From the NCBI RefSeq assembly GCF_005233845.1, contig NZ_SZQL01000001.1, forward strand, positions 1-64,000: a stretch of DNA of 64,000 nucleotides, in the 5' to 3' direction. The notes beneath the pieces are model-generated. The model ran no database searches. It had not been told where the DNA came from and saw only the letters and a program-made list of their open reading frames with translations. Within the stretch, counting starts at the first letter, position 1, and each line of letters opens with the position of its first letter. Positions 7,295 to 15,765 of the stretch are shown one piece after another. The translations under genes were made by a program, and so were the position numbers. This DNA comes from Ilyomonas limi (GTDB lineage Bacteria > Bacteroidota > Bacteroidia > Chitinophagales > Chitinophagaceae).

Positions 7295-9790
7295 CTATTT
7301 ATTTTGTGGTAATGCAATCAGGTTAGCTATCAGCCGGTAAGCGCCCGCTATGCCTGCCGGCAATTCGCGAAAGAAAACAAGTCCGTCATACACAAAGTTG
7401 CCTTTGCCATAAGGCGCAATAATGAGACCTCCATTACTTTCGGCTTCATCAGGATCGTGCATACCCAAGGGGGCTGTATAATGCGCATCCATATTTTGGG
7501 CATGGTAGGTACTGCGCTCCTGCACCCAGCCTTCAAAATCTTTTGCTGTTATTTTGTTAGGATAGTTGAGCACCGGGCTGGATGGCAATAAAAAATGCAC
7601 TTCGGCATTTTCGTCTGTTACGCGCGTGCGGCCAATGGTAAAAGGATATGGACCAATTGTATTGGTGACCAAATCAAGCTGGTTATACTGCACTATATAA
7701 TTGCCGCCCTGCTGTATGTAGCTCATCAATATGTCGTATTTGGCAACGAGCCACTCGTGCAGGTTATAAGCCCTGACGCCGGCAATCACCGCATCAAACT
7801 GCGCAAGGTTGGCAGCAGTGATGTCGTTTTCACCCAACAGTTTTACATCATAGCCCATTTGCTCCAGCGCCTGTGGCACTTTATCGCCTGCACCCACAAT
7901 ATAGCCAATGTGCTTACCACGTGTTTTTATATCTTCGGTTATCACGCGAATATTATCGTGCAGGGTATAATGTATATCGGGAATATGGTCGTAATGAATG
8001 CTGCGCAAATACCTGTCATAATGAGCCGTGCTGTTCTTCATTCTCACATCCAGTACCGTATTTATAATATTATCACCGGTTTTATTGTACAGTTTGCTGA
8101 GGCTTTCCGAAAAACTGTATTCTTTACCCACTTCTGCATTCACCACCGTATCTTTTTTATACACCGCCTTATTGCCCTGCAATGCCGAGATAGTAACCGG
8201 CAATGTGGCTGCATTGATATACGATTTAAAAGTAAATTTCAGCAATGGATCGGGTGCTTTGCCACTTTCGGGGTGTACATTGAGCAGCGCAATACCTGGT
8301 GTGGCAGCAACAGAAAACGGTGCAATTACTACCAATGGCTCATATTGCTCTCCTTTGATAGCATCGGTAAATTTATACTGCACCGGCTTTGTTATTTGCA
8401 ATGGATAACCATTAACCAAAAAATGAAACGTCACCTCATACGCAGCATTATTTTCTGCCTTTCCAATCAACTGCTGGTCGGCTACTTCAAAATAGCCTTT
8501 TTGCGAAGGGTTTACCAGCCAATATGGCTGTGAGAGTGGCTTGCTCTGTGCCACAGGAAGCTGTTTTATAATATTTACATTGGTGTTGGTAGCTAATGGC
8601 CGACTGATAGTAGTATCGAAGTTATCAAGCTGAATACTGGTGAGCGAAACAGAATTGTTGTTTCGTTTATCAATAAAAAATTGAATAGGCAACGTATCGC
8701 CAATAACAGCAAAAGGTTTATTGGTAGTTGCTTCTATAAACAAACCGCTGCAGGCGACAATAATATTGCTTACTTCATCCATTTTTTTATATACCCAATA
8801 GCTTGCCGGCATGGCTGCCAGGGCTTTGTGCAATGCTACCAGGCTATCTACCGAATACTCGGGATGCTCAAAGTTGTAATGACTGATGATTGCATTGATT
8901 GTAGTTTCAATTGTATTACCACCGGGCACACGCTCCCAGGTAGTATTTACACCATCCATCAGGCCGTCTTTGAAGGGTGCACCGCCGGTGAGTTTAAAGT
9001 ATTCCAGCGATTGCCCGCGCTGCTTGGTTGCACCAAATCCCTGGCTCTTATGCTGACTGCGACTTTCGGCGGCAATTTCGCCATAACTCTTCCCCAGTAA
9101 AGGATTGAAGCCGCCAATATCCATCGTAAACTGGTCGCCGGAGGTAGTATTGTTGCTGCCAAAGTTGTACGTGTTCCAAAAGATTCTCTTTGCCTGCCAG
9201 GGCTTTACACCAAGGGCAAACTGGTCTGTAAATTTTGTAGAATCGGCGGCTGCGGTAAACGCTTCATTGGCCAATAAAGCAGAAGCCCAGTGGTGTCCAT
9301 GGCCGGCGCGCGCATCACCGGGAAAGCGGGTAATAATTACATCGGGGTGGAATTTGCGGATAACCCACACCACATCGCTCAATATTTTATCGTGATTCCA
9401 GAAGCTTAATGCTTCTGCAGCATTTTTACTAAAGCCAAAATCTATTGCGGTGCTAAAAAATTGCTCAGCGCCATCTATACGCCGGGCGGCTAATAATTCC
9501 TGTGTGCGTATCATGCCCAACTCTATGCCTTGTTCGTCGCCAATGAGGTTTTGCCCGCCATCGCCACGCGTGAGGCTCAGGTAGCCGGTGCGGTATTGTT
9601 TTTCTTTGGAAAAATAAGCCAGCAGCCTTGTATTTTCATCATCGGGGTGGGCGGCTATGTATAGTACGCTGCCCAATACATTAAGCTTTTTTAGTTGCGT
9701 GTAAATATCGTCGCTGTTATAGGTAGCTGGTGCTTGCGCCCGGGTGTTAATGCTTATCAGTAAAACTAATGCCCAAAAGAATTTGCTCAT
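7295..9790 (-). CDS. Secreted PIG-L family deacetylase
   Basis: The product has a signal peptide (FFWALVLLISINTRAQA) and then LYIAAHPDDENTR, the AHPDDE zinc motif of the PIG-L/LmbE fold; GHGHHW further on gives another histidine ligand. PIG-L enzymes remove acetyl groups from N-acetyl sugars. The Bacteroidetes version is long: after the catalytic domain there are beta-rich repeats and a C-terminal domain resembling a ThuA/glutamine-amidotransferase fold (GGNYIVQYNQ, HDPDEAESNGG). I chose ATG 9790 because TTG 9820 falls on the probable transcription start set by the promoter at 9825-9832. The substrate is unknown. Confidence 0.9.
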   Translation of the reverse strand: MSKFFWALVLLISINTRAQAPATYNSDDIYTQLKKLNVLGSVLYIAAHPDDENTRLLAYFSKEKQYRTGYLSLTRGDGGQNLIGDEQGIELGMIRTQELLAARRIDGAEQFFSTAIDFGFSKNAAEALSFWNHDKILSDVVWVIRKFHPDVIITRFPGDARAGHGHHWASALLANEAFTAAADSTKFTDQFALGVKPWQAKRIFWNTYNFGSNNTTSGDQFTMDIGGFNPLLGKSYGEIAAESRSQHKSQGFGATKQRGQSLEYFKLTGGAPFKDGLMDGVNTTWERVPGGNTIETTINAIISHYNFEHPEYSVDSLVALHKALAAMPASYWVYKKMDEVSNIIVACSGLFIEATTNKPFAVIGDTLPIQFFIDKRNNNSVSLTSIQLDNFDTTISRPLATNTNVNIIKQLPVAQSKPLSQPYWLVNPSQKGYFEVADQQLIGKAENNAAYEVTFHFLVNGYPLQITKPVQYKFTDAIKGEQYEPLVVIAPFSVAATPGIALLNVHPESGKAPDPLLKFTFKSYINAATLPVTISALQGNKAVYKKDTVVNAEVGKEYSFSESLSKLYNKTGDNIINTVLDVRMKNSTAHYDRYLRSIHYDHIPDIHYTLHDNIRVITEDIKTRGKHIGYIVGAGDKVPQALEQMGYDVKLLGENDITAANLAQFDAVIAGVRAYNLHEWLVAKYDILMSYIQQGGNYIVQYNQLDLVTNTIGPYPFTIGRTRVTDENAEVHFLLPSSPVLNYPNKITAKDFEGWVQERSTYHAQNMDAHYTAPLGMHDPDEAESNGGLIIAPYGKGNFVYDGLVFFRELPAGIAGAYRLIANLIALPQNK

Positions 9791-9824
9791 CGTACAAAAT
9801 GCCTTGTTAGTTGTTTTCAAATGC

Positions 9825-9832
9825 CAAACTTA
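9825..9832 (-). promoter_or_regulatory. Promoter -7 element of the PIG-L gene (TAAGTTTG)
   Basis: TAAGTTTG on the minus strand matches TAnnTTTG. A start site near 9818 leaves about 28 bases before ATG 9790 and argues against the upstream TTG. Confidence 0.55.
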
Positions 9833-9960
9833 GTCAGAAAATTTCTTCTTTTATTGCACAGGGCAACGATACAGCAAATTTTACAATGTGCGCATGTATG
9901 TAAAAGGTCTATTTATACCTGTTCGCATCCCAATAGTTTTTGGAGCATACCTGCCTTCTA

Positions 9961-11562
9961 TCATACGCCTATACGTCTGAGGCGGGCTTCTTCAAGGTCC
10001 AGCTCATGTTCTTTATTACGAAGCAATTCTTCTTTATATTCATCCTTACTGTACATTTCTTCCAGTTGCGCGCGTTGTATTTTTATCAGTTCGAGCGAGG
10101 CCGTACGTATTCCTCTAATGCTATGCTTTGCCGGCTTACTTTGCCGGTAGTCGCTCATTAACTGGTCTGACTGTTGCGCTATACGCTCGTAGCGATCTCT
10201 TATTCTCCTGTAATCTTCATTATTGTTCAGCTCCCGTGCAAAATGATCATTTAAATAATGTATTGCCACCTCGGCAAGCTGCTTGTTAAGTTGCAGTTTT
10301 TGCTCACTCATGCTTACATCATCTCCTTCTATTTTCAGCCATTTGATAAGCAGGGGCAAAGACAAACCCTGTAATACCAGGGTAAAAAGAATAACCGAAA
10401 AAGTGATGAATAAAATAAGGTTGCGATGCGGAAATAGTTGCCCGTTTAAAAGCAGTTGAGGTATAGCAAATGCCGCTGCCAGCGATACCACGCCGCGCAT
10501 GCCGCTCCATGCTATAATAAACACTTCCTTCCAGTTTTGTTTTTCTTCTTCAGCTCTTATTCGTTCGCTTAATAGCCCGGGTAAATACGAACCTAGAAAC
10601 ACCCATACTATGCGTATAACTACTGTAGATAAGGAGATAATAACAGCATACCCGATAGCCTGCGATACAGAATAAGTTTCGAGCCCGCGGATGATGAAAG
10701 GCAGTTGCATGCCTATCAGTATAAATACAATACCATTAAGCAAAAACACAAGTGTGTTCCATACGCTTTGCACCTGCAGCCTGGAGTCGTAGTTGAAATA
10801 GCTGCTGGAGTGATAACTAAGAAACAAACCGCCGCTTACTACTGCGAGTACGCCGGAACAATGGAAATGTTCGGCCGATAGATACATCAGGTAAGGAGCC
10901 ATTAAGGTAATACCGGTGTCTATGGCCGGGTCGGTAGGCAAATAACGAAAGAGCAGATAAATAATGGCGGCAATAGCCAGACCTATGAAAACGCCACCGC
11001 CGGCTATAACAAAAAAAGTGAATACAGCCTTACCCAGCACAAAATGGCCGGAGGATATAGCTACCAACGCAAAACGGAATACGGTAAGGCTGGAGGCATC
11101 ATTTACCAGACTTTCGCCTTCCAGAATACCTATTACCCGACGCGGAACTTTTAGCCTGCTGATTACACTGGTTGCCGCTACTGCATCGGGCGGCGAAATA
11201 ATGCCGCCTAATACAAAACCCAACGCCAGCGGAAAATCTGTAATAAGCGCATTGGATATATAAGCAATAGCATACGATGTAAAAAAAACCAGCCCGATTG
11301 CCAGCAATGCAATGGAGCGCCGGTAAGCCCAAAACTCCCTCCACGAAGTATTCCAGGCAGCGGAGTATAAAAGCGGTGGCAGAAAAATGATAAACACCAG
11401 GTCGGGGTCCAAATTGAGATTTGGAATACCTGGCGTAATGCCAATGATTAAACCTGCTATCACCAGGAATATAGGATAAGCAATACCCAGCCGGTTGCTA
11501 AGCATAGATAGCAGGGATACTGCAAAAAGAAGGGAAATAATAATCAGCAGACCACTTTCCAT
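9961..11562 (-). CDS. CPA1-type Na+/H+ antiporter
   Basis: A 533-residue inner-membrane exchanger with about 12 hydrophobic segments in the first 410 residues and a charged cytoplasmic tail of about 120 residues. The pore signature 'GGIISPPDAVAATSV' followed by 'LEGESLVNDASSLTVF' is that of the NhaP/NHE group, with the ND pair in TM5. 'GMRGVVSLAAAFAIP' is the conserved later helix. It expels Na+ or K+ in exchange for protons. The gene stands alone; a 16-bp inverted repeat lies upstream at 11677-11722. Confidence 0.93.
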   Translation of the reverse strand: MESGLLIIISLLFAVSLLSMLSNRLGIAYPIFLVIAGLIIGITPGIPNLNLDPDLVFIIFLPPLLYSAAWNTSWREFWAYRRSIALLAIGLVFFTSYAIAYISNALITDFPLALGFVLGGIISPPDAVAATSVISRLKVPRRVIGILEGESLVNDASSLTVFRFALVAISSGHFVLGKAVFTFFVIAGGGVFIGLAIAAIIYLLFRYLPTDPAIDTGITLMAPYLMYLSAEHFHCSGVLAVVSGGLFLSYHSSSYFNYDSRLQVQSVWNTLVFLLNGIVFILIGMQLPFIIRGLETYSVSQAIGYAVIISLSTVVIRIVWVFLGSYLPGLLSERIRAEEEKQNWKEVFIIAWSGMRGVVSLAAAFAIPQLLLNGQLFPHRNLILFITFSVILFTLVLQGLSLPLLIKWLKIEGDDVSMSEQKLQLNKQLAEVAIHYLNDHFARELNNNEDYRRIRDRYERIAQQSDQLMSDYRQSKPAKHSIRGIRTASLELIKIQRAQLEEMYSKDEYKEELLRNKEHELDLEEARLRRIGV

Positions 11563-11676
11563 TTTAATACTGCCCGTTTATTACATATGCTCAAAGTTGG
11601 GAAGATAAATAAAAATAGTCATCAGCACATATAATATTGCTTGCAAGCAATAAGCTACGAACTAAATACATTAAGT

Positions 11677-11722
11677 GCTACTGAATTGAAAATGGTTTAA
11701 GTATCTTTTTCAATTCAGTAGC
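11677..11722. repeat. Perfect 16-bp inverted repeat
   Basis: GCTACTGAATTGAAAA (11677-11692) and its exact complement (11707-11722) flank a 14-base loop between the antiporter start and the next gene's 3' end. There is no T-run beyond the stem, so it is not a plain terminator. The rest of 11563-11861 shows no gene. Confidence 0.6.
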
Positions 11723-11800
11723 ATACATGTTTTCTTGCCGTAACTCAAATCTCACAACTCACGGCTTGTAGCTTTTAAGCATATTTTTGCCACAGATTAA

Positions 11801-11838
11801 AAACAAAAGAGGCTGCCCTTTGGCAGCCTCTTTTGTTT
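11801..11838 (-). terminator. Strong terminator hairpin
   Basis: A perfect 17-bp stem: AAACAAAAGAGGCTGCC at 11801-11817 and its complement at 11822-11838, with loop CTTT. On the minus strand it lies 24 bases after the stop of the 11862-12464 gene and ends in T-rich sequence. Confidence 0.8.
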
Positions 11839-11861
11839 CATAAAAGGGCCAAGGTTTATTG

Positions 11862-12464
11862 CTAATTAGCTTTGGTGTATTCCTCAAGCAGGTTTACATC
11901 ACCATCATACACGGATACTTTTTTAAATGTTGTTTTACCTTCCAGTTGTACAATGTAAAATAGCATGTTGCCTTCTTCCACCTTAACAGTCAGCTTAACG
12001 TCGTCTTTAGGGTAAACTGCATCCATAACAGCAATAATATCTGCAGGCGTTTTGCTTTCGGGATAGTACGTAAGCGTATGTAGCCAGTTTCCATTTTTTT
12101 TGTACACTACATTAGTCTTTACATCGTCTTTGCTGAAGGAAGCAATGATACCGTCCTGCGCAAAAGTCCATTCTGCATTCGGCATATTTTTTCTGTAAAT
12201 AGACTTAAAGCTCCTCAGGGCTTTGTTATTTGCTTTTATGGCTTTTAACTCTGCCTTTGAAGTTTTGCTGGTGGCATTCGTTGTAGCTGTAGTGTCTCTG
12301 GCACCCCCGGCAGCGTAGCTTTTGGTGATAAAAGAAACATAAGCTGCATGGTTTTTTGCCGGAATAAAAGCAATGTCTTTGTCGCCTGTTTGTGCGGTGG
12401 CATAGCCTGTTGCTGCAAAAGCAATAGCGATTGCGAGAAGCGGAATTGAAATCATCTTTTTCAT
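11862..12464 (-). CDS. Secreted PepSY-like protein of unknown role
   Basis: A 200-residue protein with a clear signal peptide (MKKMISIPLLAIAIAF, cleavage after ATAQ). A low-complexity stretch rich in T, S and K follows. The rest alternates short strands and helices, with WTFAQDGIIASFSKDD and TVKVEEGNMLFYIVQLE, which reminds me of the BLIP/PepSY-like exported proteins common in this phylum. No catalytic residues are seen. It is likely periplasmic. The gene is single, with its own terminator at 11801-11838. Confidence 0.65.
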   Translation of the reverse strand: MKKMISIPLLAIAIAFAATGYATAQTGDKDIAFIPAKNHAAYVSFITKSYAAGGARDTTATTNATSKTSKAELKAIKANNKALRSFKSIYRKNMPNAEWTFAQDGIIASFSKDDVKTNVVYKKNGNWLHTLTYYPESKTPADIIAVMDAVYPKDDVKLTVKVEEGNMLFYIVQLEGKTTFKKVSVYDGDVNLLEEYTKAN

Positions 12465-12721
12465 TTTTGTTGTTTTTAATGGTTAAAGGATGTGTTTTTA
12501 TTAGTGTATTATCATTGTAAAAATGGTGTATGCAGCAAGCAGTTTCAAGCGTTATTTGCCTGTAATTATTACCGTAAAAACGCTTGTTGTCACTGCATGT
12601 TTCACCACTATAGGTTTGTTAATGGCGGGGATGAGCGGCAAACAGGTATAATAAAAAAGTAGCTTATTTATTCATTGATATTGTGAAATACACAAGGAAA
12701 GAAACCGTGTTTTTCACGGTG

Positions 12722-12749
12722 TTTGCGGCTTAGGCATTTGTTAACATTG
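12722..12749 (+). promoter_or_regulatory. Promoter of the pseudokinase-regulator pair
   Basis: TTTG (12722-12725), a 16-base spacer and TAACATTG (12742-12749, one mismatch to TAnnTTTG) stand 4 bases before the ATG at 12754. Both -33 and -7 parts are visible, and the transcript would be nearly leaderless. A small hairpin (ACCGTG/CACGGT) lies just upstream at 12704-12720. Confidence 0.5.
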
Positions 12750-12753
12750 CATA

Positions 12754-13425
12754 ATGAGTAATAATTTACAGACACAGGAGCAACTGTTGTTCAGGCACGA
12801 AGTATTGAAAGCACGATTGGACATCCGGGATTTTTTTTTGAAGAATACGGTAAAGGAAGTGTATGAAAATATTGGTCAGGTGTTGAGCCTTGTGAGGATG
12901 CAGCTTGCCATGCTGGACGTTGATAAAAAAGAGATAATAAAAAGCAGCGAATCGCCCGGGCACCTGGTGGGGCAGTCCATAAGAGACCTGAGGGTGATGT
13001 GTAAAAGCTTTTATCCCGATGCCGACATTGTAAGCGAAGAAGGATTTGTAGAAGTAGTTAGAGATACAATAAAAATTCTTTTTCAATATACCGACCCGGT
13101 TATTGAAATAACAGGAATACCCAAAGAAATACAACCCGAGCTAAAGCTGGTGGTATTTAAAATGATTCAGGAAATACTAACTTTAATTAAAGAACCGGAA
13201 GGAACATTTGTATGCCTGACGATTGCATATACAGAGCAGGAAGTACAATTTATAATTCTTTATAAGGGAAGAGCTATTCCGTTTAATAATAAAATAAATG
13301 ATAGTACAGACTTAACCCTTGAGGAAAGAGCGCAGCTAATAAAAGGAAAACTGAACCTGACAAAACGAAAAAATGGATTAATGCAAATACAGTTAACTCA
13401 CCCTTTAAAATATGCTTATGAATAA
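12754..13425 (+). CDS. Degenerate histidine kinase-like protein (pseudokinase)
   Basis: A 223-residue soluble protein laid out like a NarX/HisKA_3 kinase core: a dimerisation helix 'EVYENIGQVLSLV' near residue 36, a second helix 'SIRDLRVMCKSFYPD' and an ATPase-like domain beginning 'ELKLVVFKMIQEIL'. Working kinases of this type read E-x-H-D-N-I-G-Q; here the phospho-accepting His is a Tyr. The N box (usually NALKHA) is 'TLIKEPE' and the G1 box (DDGxGF) is 'YKGRAIPF'. It should therefore neither bind ATP normally nor autophosphorylate. It overlaps the response regulator by 14 bases and is probably its partner. Confidence 0.65.
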   Translation: MSNNLQTQEQLLFRHEVLKARLDIRDFFLKNTVKEVYENIGQVLSLVRMQLAMLDVDKKEIIKSSESPGHLVGQSIRDLRVMCKSFYPDADIVSEEGFVEVVRDTIKILFQYTDPVIEITGIPKEIQPELKLVVFKMIQEILTLIKEPEGTFVCLTIAYTEQEVQFIILYKGRAIPFNNKINDSTDLTLEERAQLIKGKLNLTKRKNGLMQIQLTHPLKYAYE

Positions 13426-14080
13426 TACTGCAAAAATTGTGTTGGTAGATGACCATGTATTGCTGCGCAATGGTCTTGCCGCACTGGTAACCAGCCTTGG
13501 CTATACAATATTGTATGAGTGTAGCAACGGCAGGCAACTGATAGAAAAACTGAATAAAAACAATGAGCCTGATCTGATTTTAATGGACATCAACATGCCC
13601 GAACTGGATGGCTTTGAAACCACACTTTGGCTAAAGAAGAATTATCCTTTAATTAATGTATTGGCCTTAAGCATGTACGATAATGAAAGCTCTATCATCC
13701 GCATGATTAAAAATGGTGCTAAAGGATACATTTTAAAAGATACCGATCCTTCCGAACTAAAGCAGGCGATCAGTTCGGTTATTTCCAAAGGATTCTATTA
13801 TTCCGACTTGGTTTCGGGCAGGCTCGTGCGCTGCATTCGCGATGATGAAGATGATGAGCACGACAACAATAAAGCAATGCTTGGGCTGAACGAAAAGGAA
13901 ATAGAATTTTTAAAGCTTGCCGCTACCGAGATGACCTATAAAGAGATAGCGCAGCAAATGCACCTCAGCCCCCGCACCATCGATGGCTACCGCGACCAGT
14001 TGTTTCAAAAGCTCAATGTGGTAAGCCGCGTTGGACTTGTATTATTTGCAGTGAAGCACGGGATTGTGCATTGTAATTAA
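13412..14080 (+). CDS. LuxR/NarL-family response regulator
   Basis: A 222-residue two-domain regulator. The receiver domain has the acidic pair VLVDDH, the phospho-acceptor Asp in LILMDINMPELDG, the Ser of LALSMYD and the Lys of YILKDT. A short acidic linker (DDEDDEHDNN) leads to a C-terminal LuxR HTH, 'LNEKEIEFLKLAA' then 'YKEIAQQMHLSPRTIDGYR'. It binds DNA and should be phosphorylated, but the overlapping upstream kinase looks dead, so the phosphate may come from elsewhere. ATG 13412 or 13418 could be the start. Confidence 0.93.
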   Translation: MLMNNTAKIVLVDDHVLLRNGLAALVTSLGYTILYECSNGRQLIEKLNKNNEPDLILMDINMPELDGFETTLWLKKNYPLINVLALSMYDNESSIIRMIKNGAKGYILKDTDPSELKQAISSVISKGFYYSDLVSGRLVRCIRDDEDDEHDNNKAMLGLNEKEIEFLKLAATEMTYKEIAQQMHLSPRTIDGYRDQLFQKLNVVSRVGLVLFAVKHGIVHCN

Positions 14081-14158
14081 GGAGGTATGAAGTATTCTTT
14101 AGGTATAGAATTTTTTAAATCAATAAAATTATTTTCTCCACAATTCCTTTTTCCTCCT

Positions 14159-14166
14159 TACCTTTG
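14159..14166 (+). promoter_or_regulatory. Promoter -7 element of the asd leader (TACCTTTG)
   Basis: TACCTTTG fits TAnnTTTG exactly. A start site near 14172-14174 falls only a few bases before the leader-peptide ATG at 14178. Confidence 0.65.
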
Positions 14167-14177
14167 CGCAGCAAAAA

Positions 14178-14228
14178 ATGAGAACAGCACTGTACACTAC
14201 AAAGCGCATTAAGAAACCTCTCTCCTAA
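14178..14228 (+). CDS. Putative asd leader peptide (16 residues)
   Basis: The frame reads MRTALYTTKRIKKPLS and stops at TAA 14226-14228. Three Thr, three Lys and one Ile in 16 residues are products of the aspartate pathway in which asd acts. The ATG lies right behind a promoter element, and the stop codon abuts the first arm of an antiterminator-terminator switch. This is the geometry of ribosome-mediated attenuation. Translation has not been shown, and no family model covers such short peptides. Confidence 0.6.
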   Translation: MRTALYTTKRIKKPLS

Positions 14229-14297
14229 GGGAAGGATCAATCGCTTGTGTATATACAACATAACTGAAAGCCTTCCTTACACAGGGAAGGCTTTTTT
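14229..14297 (+). promoter_or_regulatory. Attenuator: competing antiterminator and terminator before asd
   Basis: AAAGCCTTCC (14267-14276) pairs with GGAAGGCTTT (14285-14294) around an 8-base loop, followed by six T: an intrinsic terminator. GGGAAGG at 14229-14235 can pair with the same CCTTCC arm, extended by TAA/TTA with one bulged G, which would prevent the terminator. The GGGAAGG arm starts right after the leader stop codon, so ribosome position can decide which hairpin forms. Confidence 0.65.
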
Positions 14298-14380
14298 GTT
14301 AATAAAATAATACACGGTTGTTGCAGGTAAGCGAGTATTTCTTTTTATAAAAAATAAAAAACAATCAACACCAACACACA

Positions 14381-15370
14381 ATGAAAGTAGCAGTTGTAGG
14401 CGCCACCGGGCTGGTAGGCACCAAAATGTTGCAGGTACTGGAAGAAAGGGCATTTCCCGTAACCGAGCTGATACCTGTAGCTTCTGAAAGATCGGTAGGT
14501 AAAGAAGTACAATTTAAGGGTAAAGGCTACAAAGTAGTAAGTGCCGAAGATGCCATTACTGCCAAGCCTAATGTGGCTATCTTTTCGGCTGGCGGCAGCA
14601 CCTCCCTGGCACTTGCCCCCAAGTTTGCCGAAGCAGGTATTACCGTAATAGACAACAGCAGTGCATGGCGCATGGACCCCAGCAAAAAGTTGGTAGTGCC
14701 CGAAATAAATGCCGACGCGCTCACCCCTGAAGATAAAATTATTGCCAACCCCAATTGCTCTACTATTCAAATGGTAGTTGCCATTAATCCTTTGCACAAA
14801 AAATATAAGATTAAGCGCATTGTAGTAAGCACTTACCAGAGCGTAACGGGCACCGGCAAGAAAGCGGTAGACCAGCTCTTCAACGAGCGCAAAGGCGAGC
14901 AGGGCGAAATGGCTTATAAATATCAGATTGACCTGAATGTAATACCGCAGATTGACGTTTTCCTGGATAATGGCTATACCAAAGAAGAGATGAAAATGGT
15001 AAATGAAACCAAGAAAATCATGCGTGATGACAGCATTAAAGTAACGGCTACAACCGTGCGCATTCCGGTGGTTGGCGGACATAGTGAGAGTGTAAATATT
15101 GAGTTTGAAAACGACTTTGACCTGGATGAAGTAAGACAGATATTAAGCAATGCACCCGGCGTAGTGCTGCAGGATGATATTGCCAATGCAGAATACCCGA
15201 TGCCAATGTGGGCGCACGATAAAGATGAAGTATTTGTAGGCAGATTGCGTCGCGATGAAACGCAGCCCAATACACTAAACATGTGGATTGTAAGCGATAA
15301 CCTGCGCAAAGGCGCTGCTACCAATGCCATTCAGATTGCTGAATATCTGCAATCGCAAAACATGTTGTAG
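14381..15370 (+). CDS. asd: Aspartate-semialdehyde dehydrogenase
   Basis: This NADP-dependent enzyme reduces aspartyl phosphate to aspartate semialdehyde, the branch point to lysine, threonine and methionine. The 329 residues start with the nucleotide-binding VGATGLVGTKML. The catalytic Cys lies in NPNCSTIQM near residue 127 and the catalytic His in RIPVVGGHSE near 231; FVGRLRRDE lies near the C-terminus. Length and motifs are standard. The start ATG 14381 is about 80 bases after the terminator of the leader, and a good terminator follows the gene. Control by attenuation is inferred from the leader. Confidence 0.97.
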   Translation: MKVAVVGATGLVGTKMLQVLEERAFPVTELIPVASERSVGKEVQFKGKGYKVVSAEDAITAKPNVAIFSAGGSTSLALAPKFAEAGITVIDNSSAWRMDPSKKLVVPEINADALTPEDKIIANPNCSTIQMVVAINPLHKKYKIKRIVVSTYQSVTGTGKKAVDQLFNERKGEQGEMAYKYQIDLNVIPQIDVFLDNGYTKEEMKMVNETKKIMRDDSIKVTATTVRIPVVGGHSESVNIEFENDFDLDEVRQILSNAPGVVLQDDIANAEYPMPMWAHDKDEVFVGRLRRDETQPNTLNMWIVSDNLRKGAATNAIQIAEYLQSQNML

Positions 15371-15421
15371 GTGTTTGCCCCTAAGGTGCAAAGACACAAA
15401 GGAAATAAATGGTAAAAGAAT

Positions 15422-15451
15422 AAAAGCCTTCTTAATAAAAAGAAGGCTTTT
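15422..15451 (+). terminator. Terminator of asd
   Basis: AAAAGCCTTCTT (15422-15433) pairs perfectly with AAGAAGGCTTTT (15440-15451), 6-base loop, 50 bases after the asd stop. Confidence 0.8.
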
Positions 15452-15520
15452 GGTTTTATGCTATGCAGCAGTAAGGTAAAAAGAACGGCAGTTTTCATAA
15501 TTGCAGGATGTTAGTTTTCA

Positions 15521-15597
15521 CCACATAGGCACGATAGAAACATAGAAATAAACACATGAAAGTGCTATGTGAAGACCCTATGTTCCTATTGTGTGTA
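15521..15597. repeat. Imperfect palindromic repeat (CACATAG...CTATGTG type)
   Basis: CCACATAGGCACGATAGAAA with CATAG behind it (15521-15546) is nearly complementary to CTATGTTCCTATTGTGTG (15578-15595). An inner pair ACACAT / TATGTG lies between. It looks like a worn member of the interspersed palindromes common in Bacteroidetes intergenic DNA. With the asd terminator it accounts for most of the 395-base gap before hemN. Confidence 0.5.
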
Positions 15598-15752
15598 ATA
15601 TGTTTATATTATACAAATCGAAAACAAGAGCAAAAGGGCTTTGGAGGAGTTCGCACCATCTTAAAAAGATTTGGTTTAGCAAACTATTGCACGTGTGACA
15701 GAAATCTGGCTTCCGGCTAACCACAATCATGTTTTAAAAACATACATCATTC

Positions 15753-15760
15753 TACTTTTG
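15753..15760 (+). promoter_or_regulatory. Promoter -7 element of hemN (TACTTTTG)
   Basis: TACTTTTG matches TAnnTTTG and ends five bases before ATG 15766, so the hemN mRNA is predicted to be leaderless. Confidence 0.6.
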
Positions 15761-15765
15761 GCTTT

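Noticed and set aside
7595-8533. A 312-codon open frame on the plus strand opposite the PIG-L gene
   Set aside because: Its product is rich in Cys, His, Tyr and Ile with no domain, and the minus-strand gene has a signal peptide, zinc motif and promoter. The plus-strand frame is a shadow of its codon usage.
14345-15082. A 245-codon open frame on the minus strand opposite asd
   Set aside because: The Phe/Tyr/His-rich product has no recognisable motif and asd covers the region with all catalytic residues.
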